From: Cellulophaga tyrosinoxydans
GTDB lineage: Bacteria; Bacteroidota; Bacteroidia; Flavobacteriales; Flavobacteriaceae
NCBI RefSeq assembly: GCF_900176415.1
Contig: NZ_FWXO01000003.1
Span: 124,001 to 188,000, forward strand
Reading direction: 5' to 3'
DNA: 64,000 nt
Shown here: positions 1-8,523 of the stretch, piece after piece
Layout: the number at the start of each line of letters is the position of its first letter
How positions within the stretch are numbered: position 1 is the first letter of the stretch
Notes under the pieces: generated by a model
Databases searched by the model: none
What the model was told of the DNA's origin: nothing
The model's input: the letters and a program-made list of their open reading frames with translations, nothing else
Program-made: the position numbers and the translations under genes

Positions 1-616
1 CGGTATTTAATAACGACATATAACCTTCTCTACCGCCCCAGAAAACGTAATTTTCACCATCTAATGCCATAGTAGCGTCTAAGGCTAATTTTACCTGACC
101 ACCTGCTCTTGATACTACATTAAAATCAGGATTGGTAGCAGCACCATTCATATAACGTGGATTAGAGAAACAGTTGGCGGTTCCCCAAAGTAGTTTTATA
201 CCTGAAGCGGCCTTTTTCTGTTTTAAATATTCAGTAATTGTAGCCAGTCTTTTTTCTGATTCTGCAAAAGTTGAAGCTTCTTGAACTAAATCGTAATCAT
301 GAAAACAGAAATAATCAAAACCCATTTTGCTAATGAATTCAAAAGCAGCGTCGGCTTTATCTTTTGCTGCTTGAATAGGATCAGAAGCTTTATCCCATTC
401 AAAACTTTGCGTACCTGGACCGAACGGATCACCACCTTGCCCACAGAATGTGTGCCAATAAGCAACAGAAAATTTAAAATGCTCGCGCATTGTTTTTCCA
501 GCAACCACTTGTTCTGGGTTATAGTATTTAAAAGCTAACGGATTATCGGAATCCTTACCTTCAAACTTAATTTGTCCAATACCTTTAAAATATTCTTTAT
601 CTCCTAAAATTGCCAT
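1..616 (-). CDS. xylA: Xylose isomerase, partial (N-terminal 205 residues)
   Basis: Cytoplasmic isomerisation of D-xylose to D-xylulose. The reading frame opens at the ATG ending at 616 ([14 protein letters not shown]) and runs uninterrupted off the left edge, so the C-terminal half with most metal ligands is outside the window. Family hallmarks are visible: the N-terminal 'Y..IGQI.FEGK' region, 'FCFHDYD' with the catalytic His, '[10 protein letters not shown]' and 'VFWGGREGY' near the cut. It lies 25 bp downstream of xylB on the same strand, so the two are very likely co-transcribed with the GntR-type regulator further upstream. Identification is firm; only completeness cannot be judged. Confidence 0.96.
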   Translation of the reverse strand, partial: MAILGDKEYFKGIGQIKFEGKDSDNPLAFKYYNPEQVVAGKTMREHFKFSVAYWHTFCGQGGDPFGPGTQSFEWDKASDPIQAAKDKADAAFEFISKMGFDYFCFHDYDLVQEASTFAESEKRLATITEYLKQKKAASGIKLLWGTANCFSNPRYMNGAATNPDFNVVSRAGGQVKLALDATMALDGENYVFWGGREGYMSLLNT

Positions 617-641
617 TTTTATTGATTTTTAATTTGTTATA

Positions 642-2126
642 TTATTTATTATTTAAAACGAGTTCTAATTCTTTTTTCCAATTTTCATATGCTTTTTGAT
701 AAGGTTCTTTATCCTTAAAAGGCATAAACGTCATTACATGATCATTATCCATGATTAATTTACCATAGGTATCAAAATCGCCTTCATGTAAACCAGCTGC
801 TCTAGCCGCTCCAATTGCTCCAGTGGTATTGTATATTTCTATTTCATAACCTATAAGGGTTGCAACAGTATTAGCGAAAATATCTGATCTAAATAAATTA
901 TCATTTCCAGCTCGGATTACATTAACATTAATCCCGTCTGACTTTAATATTTCCATACCATAAACAAAGGAAAAAGCAATTCCTTCAAGAGCTGCTCTAC
1001 ATAAATGGCCTTTGTGATGGTTGTTTAGATTAACATTGACTAACCTAGTGCCTATGTTCATATTGTTAAGCATACGTTCTGCACCATTTCCAAACGGGAG
1101 CATACATACGCCATCGGAACCTATGGTAACCTCAGAAGCTAGGTTATTCATCTCTTCATAAGAATTCACCGCGAGATTATTCAATAACCAACGATACTGA
1201 ATACCTGCTCCATTAATATTCAACAACTTACCAATTCTTGGGTTGGATTTAGTGTAGTTTACATGTGCAAAATTGTTAACACGCGTACTTTCTTTTCCAG
1301 ACAAGCTCTCGGTTACTGCATAGACGACGCCAGAAGTACCTCCTGTTGCCGCTACTTCACCTGGGTTAAAAACATTTAAAGACAATGCGTTATTAGGCTG
1401 ATCGCCAGCTCTATAAAAAATTGGCGTACCTACAGCCAAACCGCTAGCTTCGGCCCCTTTTTCATCAACAGTAGATTGCAATCCAAACGTATCCACTATT
1501 TCTGGTACTAATGCCTTGTCTATACCATAATGGTCGAGCAGAAATTGCGCTAATTCATCATTTTTAAAATCCCAAAAAATGCCCTCAGACAAACCTGAAA
1601 TAGTCGTATTTATCTTATTGGATAATTTATAAGCAATGTAATCTCCAGGCAGCATAAACTTATGAATTTTAGCATATAGGTCTGGTTCATTGTCTTTTAC
1701 CCATTTTAATTTTGAAGCTGTAAAATTGGCCGGTGAGTTTAATAAATGTGTTGCACATTTTTCTTGACCTAAAGCTGCAAATGCAGCATTACCTATTTCT
1801 ACTGCTCTACTATCGCACCAAATAATACTTTTTCTAATAGGCTTACCATTTTCATCAACAATAACAAGGCCATGCATTTGATAGGATATTCCTATTCCTT
1901 TAATATCTGCTATTGATACAGCATATTTTCTTTTTAAACGTTCTATAGCCTTACAAATATGTTTCCACCACTCTTCAGGATTTTGCTCCGCCCAGCCATT
2001 TTTTAAGGCAAGCATACTCATTTCTGTTTCTGGTTCTTGAACAACTCCAAGACTTTTCCCTGTTTTAATTTCTACTAAAGCCGCTTTAATAGACGAGCTT
2101 CCTAAATCGAATCCTATGTAATACAT
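642..2126 (-). CDS. xylB: Xylulokinase (FGGY family)
   Basis: Phosphorylates D-xylulose to D-xylulose 5-phosphate, the entry to the pentose phosphate pathway. The 494 residues are the usual length for FGGY carbohydrate kinases. Visible: the N-terminal phosphate-binding loop 'GFDLGSSSIKAALVE' (5-19), 'WCDSRA' (103-108), and 'AGDQPNNA' with the expected catalytic Asp at about 242, followed by the glycine-rich 'TGGTSGVVYA'. Gene order regulator-xylB-xylA with a 4-bp gap upstream and 25 bp downstream makes xylulose a far better substrate assignment than other FGGY sugars. Start is the ATG immediately after the regulator stop. Confidence 0.93.
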   Translation of the reverse strand: MYYIGFDLGSSSIKAALVEIKTGKSLGVVQEPETEMSMLALKNGWAEQNPEEWWKHICKAIERLKRKYAVSIADIKGIGISYQMHGLVIVDENGKPIRKSIIWCDSRAVEIGNAAFAALGQEKCATHLLNSPANFTASKLKWVKDNEPDLYAKIHKFMLPGDYIAYKLSNKINTTISGLSEGIFWDFKNDELAQFLLDHYGIDKALVPEIVDTFGLQSTVDEKGAEASGLAVGTPIFYRAGDQPNNALSLNVFNPGEVAATGGTSGVVYAVTESLSGKESTRVNNFAHVNYTKSNPRIGKLLNINGAGIQYRWLLNNLAVNSYEEMNNLASEVTIGSDGVCMLPFGNGAERMLNNMNIGTRLVNVNLNNHHKGHLCRAALEGIAFSFVYGMEILKSDGINVNVIRAGNDNLFRSDIFANTVATLIGYEIEIYNTTGAIGAARAAGLHEGDFDTYGKLIMDNDHVMTFMPFKDKEPYQKAYENWKKELELVLNNK

Positions 2127-2130
2127 AATG

Positions 2131-3129
2131 TTATAATGAATCTCTTAAAATTATTTTCGTAGGTACGTAAACCTGAATAGGCTTATCTGAATTAATAAAC
2201 TTCGCTGCACTAACACCTAACTGGTTAAAATCGGTAGAAACCACAGTAATACCTTTATAAATGAATTTTTTCATTGGTGTATCGTTGTAAGACAAAAAAC
2301 CAACGTCCACACCTGGTTCTAAATTTTTGGCTCTACACTGTTCTAAAAAAGTACCTAACACACGATCGCTAACACTTAAATAAGCTATCCCTTTTTCAAT
2401 AACATACTCCTTAGGGTTCATTTTTATAACACTTACAAAACCATAATCTTTACAATATTTATCAAAATATTCTAGCGTTTCTTTAGGATGATTTGTGTAA
2501 TTTGGATATAAAAAGTGAAGCTCTCTATAGTTTCTAAACGATGTTGTCACACTTTCTAGCGCGGCATAAAACGATTTACCAAAATCTTGAAATACGTAAT
2601 TATTGTCACTACGTGCATGTATATTCCAATCTATTAATAATAAATCTTCATTAGGTATTTTAGCTAAGGTTTTAGACACCAATTTATGATCAAAACCCAT
2701 AACCACATATTTGTAATACTTACCAAGACTATTATTTATTATGGTCTTAAAATTGTCAATATTATAATGATGAAATTGCACATCTGTGATGATATCATTT
2801 TCCATTTCATTTACGAAAGAATGATATAGCACTTCTTTATATGCTTTAAAGGTGTCTAATACCAGAAGTACTTTTCTGTTTTTACTAGCAATATAATACC
2901 CCTTGTTAGGAACAGACTTTATTACTCCATTCTCTTTCAAAATTGTATAAGCTTTAAAAACGGTATCTCTAGAAAGTTTGTGTTCTTGACACACACTGTT
3001 CACAGACGGTATCGCATCACCAACTGCCAAGATATCTTTAGCCACTGATTGGTTAATTTTATCAACAATTTGCTGATATTTTGGGATATCGCTATCATGA
3101 TCAATAAAAAAACTAAAGTTATTTTGCAT
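2131..3129 (-). CDS. GntR-type regulator with sugar-binding C-terminal domain (xylose operon)
   Basis: Probable local repressor of the xylose genes. Residues about 1-80 form a GntR winged helix: 'DSDIPKYQQIVDKI' opens the domain and 'AVGDAIPSVNSVCQEHKLSRDTVFKAY' is the recognition part, with 'GVIKSVPNKGYYIAS' as wing. The remaining 250 residues resemble a periplasmic-binding-protein/LacI-type effector domain rather than an aminotransferase or UTRA domain; 'GVDVGFLSYNDTPMKKFIYKGITVVSTDF' and the terminal 'PTKIILRDS' are typical of LacI-like C-termini. It is the first gene of the operon with xylB and xylA, so autoregulation is likely; a promoter and a direct repeat lie just upstream. Ligand (xylose or xylulose) is inferred from context. 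Confidence 0.82.
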   Translation of the reverse strand: MQNNFSFFIDHDSDIPKYQQIVDKINQSVAKDILAVGDAIPSVNSVCQEHKLSRDTVFKAYTILKENGVIKSVPNKGYYIASKNRKVLLVLDTFKAYKEVLYHSFVNEMENDIITDVQFHHYNIDNFKTIINNSLGKYYKYVVMGFDHKLVSKTLAKIPNEDLLLIDWNIHARSDNNYVFQDFGKSFYAALESVTTSFRNYRELHFLYPNYTNHPKETLEYFDKYCKDYGFVSVIKMNPKEYVIEKGIAYLSVSDRVLGTFLEQCRAKNLEPGVDVGFLSYNDTPMKKFIYKGITVVSTDFNQLGVSAAKFINSDKPIQVYVPTKIILRDSL

Positions 3130-3141
3130 AATTACAATCCG

Positions 3142-3159
3142 TACTGGTCTGTTCTGGTA
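3142..3159. promoter_or_regulatory. Candidate operator: direct repeat CTGGT-5-CTGGT
   Basis: The stretch TACTGGTCTGTTCTGGTA contains two CTGGT direct repeats five bases apart. It is GC-richer than its surroundings and sits between the predicted -7 element and the ATG of the GntR-type regulator, the usual place for an autoregulatory operator. No binding data; the call rests on position and repetition only. Confidence 0.35.
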
Positions 3160-3164
3160 TGTGC

Positions 3165-3193
3165 CAAAAATATAAATTTATTCCGAAATACAA
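3165..3193 (-). promoter_or_regulatory. Promoter of the xylose operon
   Basis: On the minus strand TATTTTTG (3172-3165) matches the Bacteroidota -7 consensus TAnnTTTG, preceded by TTG (3193-3191) with an 18-base spacer. It lies about 36 bp upstream of the regulator ATG. Confidence 0.6.
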
Positions 3194-3480
3194 AAAATAA
3201 TTTCTGTACTTACCTTTTAAAGACGACCTTAATACTATTATTATATTTAATAAATGTAACTAAGATTACGAGTTATAATCGTTTTAGTAAAAGTTAGTAA
3301 GTTTTGGCCTAACTAACTGGAATATAAAAACTATAAATAATACATAAATTCAAATAAATAATATTGAAAATTTTGAACTTAGAAAGGAATGCCATGGAGA
3401 GATAGAGACATCCTATTAATATATATTGATGAACAAAATAATAAGTGCAGAAATTTATTATTTGAATTATTAAACACCAA
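3173..3480. other. AT-rich intergenic stretch, nothing coding seen
   Basis: About 300 bp between the xylose operon promoter and the stop codon of the Nudix-like regulator. Short frames here have no recognisable protein features. A GTTAGT...ACTAAC inverted repeat with a 13-base loop (3293-3317) is the only structure noted; it lacks a T-run and its role is unclear. Confidence 0.5.
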
Positions 3481-4176
3481 TTAAATCAAAGAAAATTTGA
3501 AGCCTTTATTTTTTAGTTTTCTATATTTAGTATAATCAAACTCATATAAAAAGGCACCTTTTTTGGAGCTAGATTTGTCTTTTTCTTTTAACTGGATTAG
3601 TATGTTTAAAGACAATAATTTTTTTCTGAAATTTCTACTATCAAATTTTTTCTGAAAAATCTCTTCATACAGTGTTTGTAATTGAGGTATGGTAAACTTC
3701 TTTGGCAACAATTCTAATCCTATAGGATAGTATTGCGCACGATTTCTTAAGCGAGCCAAAGCATCAACAACCATTTGATTATGATCCAATACCAATTCTG
3801 GTAAATCAGAAACACTATGCCATTGCACACCATCTTTAATCTCTAAAGTTTCTTCATTTTCTAAACCAATTAATGCAAATTGTCCAATAGAAATACAACG
3901 AGCCCCTGGATCCCTATCTACCGCAGTATATGATTTTAGTTCTTCCATATAAACTTCATCTAGGCCAGTAATTTCATGTAAAACACGCTTACCCGCCTCT
4001 TCTACAGATTCGTTGGGCAAAATAAAACTACCTATTAAAGACCAACCTCCTTTAAGTGGCTCTAATAATCTTTTAAAAAGCAAAAGTTTTAGCGTGCCAT
4101 GATCATATCCAAAAATAATGCAATCCACTGCTACTAAAATCTTTTCTCCATGCTTGTATTTATCGCTCAAAACCAA
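3481..4176 (-). CDS. Nudix-like transcriptional regulator (NrtR/AraR type)
   Basis: Probable sugar-responsive DNA-binding regulator rather than a hydrolase. Residues about 10-150 form a Nudix fold ('ILVAVDCIIFGYDHGTLKLL'), and the C-terminal 80 residues form a winged-helix-like domain ('FTIPQLQTLYEEIFQKKFDSRNFRKKL'), the layout of the NrtR/AraR group of Bacteroidota regulators. The Nudix box (from 'GSFILPNESVEEAGKR') continues as R-V-L-H-E-I-T-G-L, where the consensus is R-E-U-X-E-E-X-G-U, so two of the three metal-binding Glu are lost. Its gene is divergent from galK with only 78 bp between starts, so galactose genes are the likely target; arabinose or xylose genes elsewhere cannot be excluded. 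Confidence 0.8.
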   Translation of the reverse strand: MVLSDKYKHGEKILVAVDCIIFGYDHGTLKLLLFKRLLEPLKGGWSLIGSFILPNESVEEAGKRVLHEITGLDEVYMEELKSYTAVDRDPGARCISIGQFALIGLENEETLEIKDGVQWHSVSDLPELVLDHNQMVVDALARLRNRAQYYPIGLELLPKKFTIPQLQTLYEEIFQKKFDSRNFRKKLLSLNILIQLKEKDKSSSKKGAFLYEFDYTKYRKLKNKGFKFSLI

Positions 4177-4226
4177 AAAAAATTAATCCTTTAAAAATTA
4201 ATAAACGTAATATATACATTTATTTT

Positions 4227-4234
4227 TATATTTG
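4227..4234 (+). promoter_or_regulatory. Promoter (-7) of the gal genes
   Basis: TATATTTG matches TAnnTTTG 20 bp before the galK ATG. No TTG is present at the usual distance, which fits an activated or weak promoter. An imperfect palindrome GTAATATATAC (4207-4217) lies just upstream and could bind the divergent Nudix-like regulator. Confidence 0.5.
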
Positions 4235-4254
4235 CTTTAAAATCATCCGCTATT

Positions 4255-5391
4255 ATGACTTTTATTGACGAATTTTTACCAGATTTAACTGTTGAATCGC
4301 CAGGCAGAATAAACTTGATTGGAGAGCACACAGATTATAATTTAGGTTTTGTAATGCCCACCGCCATTGATAAAAAAATAATATTAAAGTTTCGCAAAAA
4401 TGGCTCACCAACTGAATGTAAAGTTCATAGCTTAAACAATAACGAAACACTATTATTTTCGCTCACAAATATAGCTAAAAGCCCTTTAAACTGGGAAAAT
4501 TATATTTTGGGAGTAATGCACGAACTACTAAATAGAACAACTAAAATAGCTGGTTTTGATTGTATCATACAAAGTAATTTACCTATTGGCTCAGGACTAA
4601 GTTCTTCAGCTGCATTAGAATGTGGGTTAGCATCTGGTTTAAATGCATTATTTGATCTAGGGCTTTCAAAAGAGGATATTGTAGTGTTATCAAGAGCTGC
4701 AGAACATAATTACGTAGGAACAAAATGTGGAATTATGGACCAGTACGCCTCAGTCATGAGCAAACCTGGATTCGTTATCATGTTAGATTGCAGGAGTTTA
4801 GAATCAAAATATATTCCTTTAAATCTCCATGACTATAAATTGTTATTACTGAATACCAATATTTCTCATAGTCTTGCAGATAGTGAGTATAATACCAGGC
4901 TGAATGAATGTTTAGAAGGCTTAAAAATGATTCAGCAAAAACATCCAAATAGTGCTTCGCTAAGAGATGTTACAAAACCAATGCTAGATGAAATAAAACA
5001 AAAAATAGATCCAGTTATATACAACAGATGCGAATATATTATAGAAGAAAACGATCGCGTAATTGCTGCATCTAATGCCCTTAAAAATGATGATTTAGTA
5101 CTTTTTGGCAAACTTATGTATGGCTCTCATGATGGGCTACAACACAAATATCAAGTAAGTTGCCCAGAACTAGATTTTCTTGTAGACTATTCGAGAGACA
5201 AAGAATTTATTTTAGGTTCACGAATGATGGGTGGTGGTTTTGGCGGCTGCACCATTAATTTAATTCATAAAGATGTTGTTGAAGCTTATACAAAAGAAAT
5301 GTCACAAGCCTATCGTAAAAAGTTTAACATAGATCTAGATGCCTATTTAGCAATGCCTGACTCTGGTACAATTATTAAAAAACAAAAATAA
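4255..5391 (+). CDS. galK: Galactokinase
   Basis: ATP-dependent phosphorylation of alpha-D-galactose to galactose 1-phosphate, first committed Leloir step, cytoplasmic. The 378 residues carry the galactokinase signature 'GRINLIGEHTDYN' (17-29), the GHMP ATP-binding loop 'PIGSGLSSSAALE', 'CGIMDQYAS' with the catalytic Asp, and the third GHMP motif 'GSRMMGGGFGGC'. Its stop TAA shares its last base with the galT ATG, indicating translational coupling. Length and all motifs are intact. Confidence 0.97.
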   Translation: MTFIDEFLPDLTVESPGRINLIGEHTDYNLGFVMPTAIDKKIILKFRKNGSPTECKVHSLNNNETLLFSLTNIAKSPLNWENYILGVMHELLNRTTKIAGFDCIIQSNLPIGSGLSSSAALECGLASGLNALFDLGLSKEDIVVLSRAAEHNYVGTKCGIMDQYASVMSKPGFVIMLDCRSLESKYIPLNLHDYKLLLLNTNISHSLADSEYNTRLNECLEGLKMIQQKHPNSASLRDVTKPMLDEIKQKIDPVIYNRCEYIIEENDRVIAASNALKNDDLVLFGKLMYGSHDGLQHKYQVSCPELDFLVDYSRDKEFILGSRMMGGGFGGCTINLIHKDVVEAYTKEMSQAYRKKFNIDLDAYLAMPDSGTIIKKQK

Positions 5392-6431
5392 TGGATAATA
5401 CGTTTAATGAAAATCCACATAGAAGGTTTAATATTTTAACAGGAGAATGGGTTTTGGTTTCTCCACACAGAACAAAAAGACCTTGGCAGGGAAAAGTTGA
5501 AAAAACTGTTTCACCTTTAAAAGACACTTATGATGAAAATTGCTATTTGTGCCCTACTAACACCAGAATGGGTGGGAAAAAGAATCCTGACTACAAAAAA
5601 GCGTATTCTTTCATCAATGATTTTGCCGCATTAATGCCCGAAGTACCTGAAGGAGAATTACAGCATAATCTTTTACAGGCAAAATCTGAAAAAGGTGTCT
5701 GTAAAGTTGTTTGCTTTTCACCAGACCATTCTTTAACACTCCCTGTTATGGAAGAAAAGGATATTGTCGAAGTCATTTCTTTATGGCAAAGAGAATACTT
5801 AGAACTCGGTAAATTGCCGTTTATAAATCATGTTCAAATTTTTGAAAACAAAGGCGATACCATGGGATGTAGTAACCCACATCCACACGGTCAGATATGG
5901 GCTCAAGAATCTATTCCTCAAGAAACTTTAAAAAAGACTAAAAATCAAGCAAATTATTGGAAAGGCTTCAAAAAAAGTATACTTTTAGAATACATTGAGC
6001 AAGAATTAAAGGCCAAAGAACGAATCGTTGTAGAAAACAAAGATTTCCTTGCATTAGTGCCCTTTTGGGCAATATGGCCCTATGAAACTATGATTATACC
6101 AAAACGACATATTCAGAATATTGCACTGTTAAATGAAGATGAAAAAGTTTCCTTTGCTGCAATCATAAAAGAATTGACCATAAAATACGATAACTTATTT
6201 AATACAAGTTTTCCATATTCTGCGGGAATTCATCAAGCACCTACAGACGGAGAAGATCATCCGGAATGGCATTTTCACATGTCGTTTTATCCACCATTAC
6301 TAAGATCTGCAACGGTGAAAAAGTTTATGGTTGGATATGAAATGTTTGCCGATCCGCAAAGGGATATTACTGCTGAACAAGCGGCAAAAAGTTTGAGAGA
6401 ACTTAGTACCATTCATTATAGCAAACTATAA
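5391..6431 (+). CDS. galT: Galactose-1-phosphate uridylyltransferase
   Basis: Exchanges UMP between UDP-glucose and galactose 1-phosphate, second Leloir step. The 346 residues include the active-site 'NPHPHGQIWA' with the HPH-Q nucleophile motif, an N-terminal 'CYLCP' pair typical of the zinc site, 'LVSPHRTKRPWQG' near the start and the C-terminal 'EWHFHMSFYPP'. Translation starts within the galK stop codon (ATG overlapping TAA by one base). A galE or galM gene is not present in the window, so the pathway is completed elsewhere. Confidence 0.97.
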   Translation: MDNTFNENPHRRFNILTGEWVLVSPHRTKRPWQGKVEKTVSPLKDTYDENCYLCPTNTRMGGKKNPDYKKAYSFINDFAALMPEVPEGELQHNLLQAKSEKGVCKVVCFSPDHSLTLPVMEEKDIVEVISLWQREYLELGKLPFINHVQIFENKGDTMGCSNPHPHGQIWAQESIPQETLKKTKNQANYWKGFKKSILLEYIEQELKAKERIVVENKDFLALVPFWAIWPYETMIIPKRHIQNIALLNEDEKVSFAAIIKELTIKYDNLFNTSFPYSAGIHQAPTDGEDHPEWHFHMSFYPPLLRSATVKKFMVGYEMFADPQRDITAEQAAKSLRELSTIHYSKL

Positions 6432-6445
6432 ATATTACATTAGAT

Positions 6446-7474
6446 ATGAACAAAAAAATTACTTTAAAAGAGTTAGCTGTCATATCTAATTTTTCCGTTT
6501 CAACCATTTCTAAAGCCTTATCTGGCAATAGAGAAATTAGCGAAGAAACACGCAAAAAAATTATTGCCATTGCCAAGTTATATAATTACAGACCCAATGC
6601 AGCTGCAAGAAGTTTAAAATCGCAAAAAACAAAAACCATTGGTGTAATTATACCAAATATATTGACACACTATTTTGCCAAAGTTTTAGTTGGTATTGAG
6701 CATGAAGCTAGCAAAAAAGGTTACAATATTATCACTTGTATTTCTGATGAATCTTATAAAAAAGAAGTAAAAAGCATGGAAATGTTGGCTTCTGGAAGTG
6801 TTGATGGTTTTTTAATATCACTTTCAAAAGAAACTCAGACAAAAGGCAATTACGATCATATTACATCGGTTATAAACAACGGCCTACCAGTACTTATGTT
6901 TGATAGAACCTCAAATAAAATCCACTGCGATAAAGTAATAATTAATGATTTTGATGCCGCTTATAATGCTACAAAAGTATTGTTGCATTCGTCCTGCAGA
7001 ATAGTAATCTTTATTTCGCCTATTTCTGATACAAATGTTGGTTTGGAAAGAGCAAATGGTTATACACAAGCAATAACTGACTTTTTTAATGGTACTGTAG
7101 CACCGCTTATTTATAACTTTACGGATTATTCACAAGCTAGGGAAGATATAGAAAATATTTTATCAAAAAAGAAGGTAGATGGCATTATTACTTCAGACGA
7201 ACTTTCAGCAATATTTTCCATGAATATAGCTATTTCCAAAGGCTTTAAAATCCCAGGTGACATTTCCATTATAGGTTTTACAGATGGTATTTTATCAAGA
7301 AATAGCAATCCTCCACTCACCATCGTCAATCAAAATGAAACCGAATTAGGTAAAATTTCTGCCGCTAATTTAATTAAAAGAATAGAAAATAATTCAAAAG
7401 AAAGCTATACAACACAAATAATTGAAACTAATATTATTTATCGAAAATCTATAAATGCAACTATTGAGATTTAG
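6446..7474 (+). CDS. LacI-family transcriptional regulator
   Basis: Cytoplasmic sugar-sensing regulator. The LacI helix-turn-helix is clear at 4-50: 'ITLKELAVISNFSVSTISKAL' and hinge region 'YRPNAAARSLKSQKT', followed by a periplasmic-binding-protein-like effector domain ('GVIIPNILTHYFAKVLVGIE', 'DGIITSDELSAIFSM', 'IIGFTDG'). Fourteen bp separate it from galT, so it is probably co-transcribed with galKT and controls galactose or galactoside genes; a distant target cannot be excluded. It is unusual that the locus has two local regulators, this one and the divergent Nudix-like protein. Confidence 0.88.
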   Translation: MNKKITLKELAVISNFSVSTISKALSGNREISEETRKKIIAIAKLYNYRPNAAARSLKSQKTKTIGVIIPNILTHYFAKVLVGIEHEASKKGYNIITCISDESYKKEVKSMEMLASGSVDGFLISLSKETQTKGNYDHITSVINNGLPVLMFDRTSNKIHCDKVIINDFDAAYNATKVLLHSSCRIVIFISPISDTNVGLERANGYTQAITDFFNGTVAPLIYNFTDYSQAREDIENILSKKKVDGIITSDELSAIFSMNIAISKGFKIPGDISIIGFTDGILSRNSNPPLTIVNQNETELGKISAANLIKRIENNSKESYTTQIIETNIIYRKSINATIEI

Positions 7475-7537
7475 AAAACTAAAATATCATGACCAATTAA
7501 TGGCTGTTTCTTATATTTTTGCTGAAAATTATTTTAA

Positions 7538-8095
7538 ATGGATTTTATATTAAAACCTTGGCCGTGGTATGTTTCTGGCCCACTAATTACCCTAACAATG
7601 CTAATACTAGTTCTATTTGGTAAAACCTTTGGAATGTCATCTAACCTAAGAACTTTCTGTGCTATTGGTGGGGCAGGAAAATATGCTGATTTTTTTAAGT
7701 TTGATTGGAAAGCGCAACGATGGAATTTAACCGTTGTTTTGGGAGCAATTATTGGTGGATTTATAGCTGTGCATTTTTTGTCTGATGGATCACCTATACA
7801 ATTGAACCCAGAAACAGTTTCTGATTTAAATTCTTTAGGGTTTGAAAACGTTGGAGCATCACTCTTACCTTCAGAAATTTATAGCTGGGACAGTATTTTA
7901 ACTTTAAAAGGTATTTCAATACTAACAATTGCTGGTTTCTTGGTTGGTTTTGGAACTAGATATGCGGGCGGATGTACTTCTGGTCATGCCATTACTGGGT
8001 TGAGTAATTTACAATTACCTTCCTTAATTGCCGTTGTTGGCTTTTTTATTGGAGGCATAATCATGACCTATTTTCTAATCCCCTTAATATTTTAA
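7538..8095 (+). CDS. YeeE/YedE family membrane protein, N-terminal half type
   Basis: Predicted inner-membrane transporter component for a sulfur compound such as thiosulfate (YeeE/TsuA family). The 185 residues contain several hydrophobic segments and the family motif 'GFGTRYAGGCTSGHAITG' with its conserved Cys, the residue that relays the sulfur substrate in the family. In many bacteria one polypeptide carries two such halves; here they are two genes, this one and the next, separated by 2 bp. A polar loop of about 35 residues lies between the membrane segments. Substrate is by family, not by context, as the neighbours are sugar genes. Confidence 0.85.
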   Translation: MDFILKPWPWYVSGPLITLTMLILVLFGKTFGMSSNLRTFCAIGGAGKYADFFKFDWKAQRWNLTVVLGAIIGGFIAVHFLSDGSPIQLNPETVSDLNSLGFENVGASLLPSEIYSWDSILTLKGISILTIAGFLVGFGTRYAGGCTSGHAITGLSNLQLPSLIAVVGFFIGGIIMTYFLIPLIF

Positions 8096-8097
8096 GT

Positions 8098-8511
8098 ATG
8101 AAGTTTTTAAAATTTTTATTCGTAGGTATATTTTTCGGGATTGTATTAGTAAAATCTGAAGCTGTTTCTTGGTACCGTATTTTTGAAATGTTCAAATTTC
8201 AATCTTTTCATATGTATGGAATCATCGGATCCGCAGTTGTGTTAGGTGCTTTGTCTCTATGGCTTATTAGAAGACTAAACGTTAAAAGTACTGAAGGGCA
8301 AACTATCCAATTGCCTGAAAAAGAAAAAAATTACACAGCAAATATTATTGGAGGTGCTATATTCGGTTTAGGTTGGGCCTTAGCTGGGGCATGCCCTGGA
8401 CCTATGTACATTCTTTTAGGCACAGGTGTGTTTAGCATGCTAATTGTTATTGCGGCGGCAACATTAGGCACTTTTGTTTATGGTCTTTTAAAAGGTAAGT
8501 TACCTCATTAA
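8098..8511 (+). CDS. YeeE/YedE family membrane protein, C-terminal half type (DUF6691-like)
   Basis: Partner half of the preceding protein. In 137 residues it has about four hydrophobic segments and the motif 'FGLGWALAGACPGPMYILLG', whose Cys-Pro-Gly-Pro is the second conserved cysteine site of the YeeE family. Start ATG lies 2 bp after the upstream stop, so the two are translated together and presumably form one transporter. A weak hairpin CTAATT-3-AATTAG (8513-8527) follows the stop and overlaps the end of the convergent GH16 gene; it lacks a T-run. Confidence 0.83.
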   Translation: MKFLKFLFVGIFFGIVLVKSEAVSWYRIFEMFKFQSFHMYGIIGSAVVLGALSLWLIRRLNVKSTEGQTIQLPEKEKNYTANIIGGAIFGLGWALAGACPGPMYILLGTGVFSMLIVIAAATLGTFVYGLLKGKLPH

Positions 8512-8523
8512 TCTAATTACGAA

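Noticed and set aside
299-538. Open frames on both strands inside the xylA region
   Set aside because: The minus-strand frame ending at 616 encodes unmistakable xylose isomerase; the others are shadows with no recognisable protein.
3049-3297. 82-codon frame spanning the gntR start and upstream gap
   Set aside because: Overlaps the regulator gene antisense and its promoter; Asn/Leu/Ile-rich translation of AT-rich DNA.
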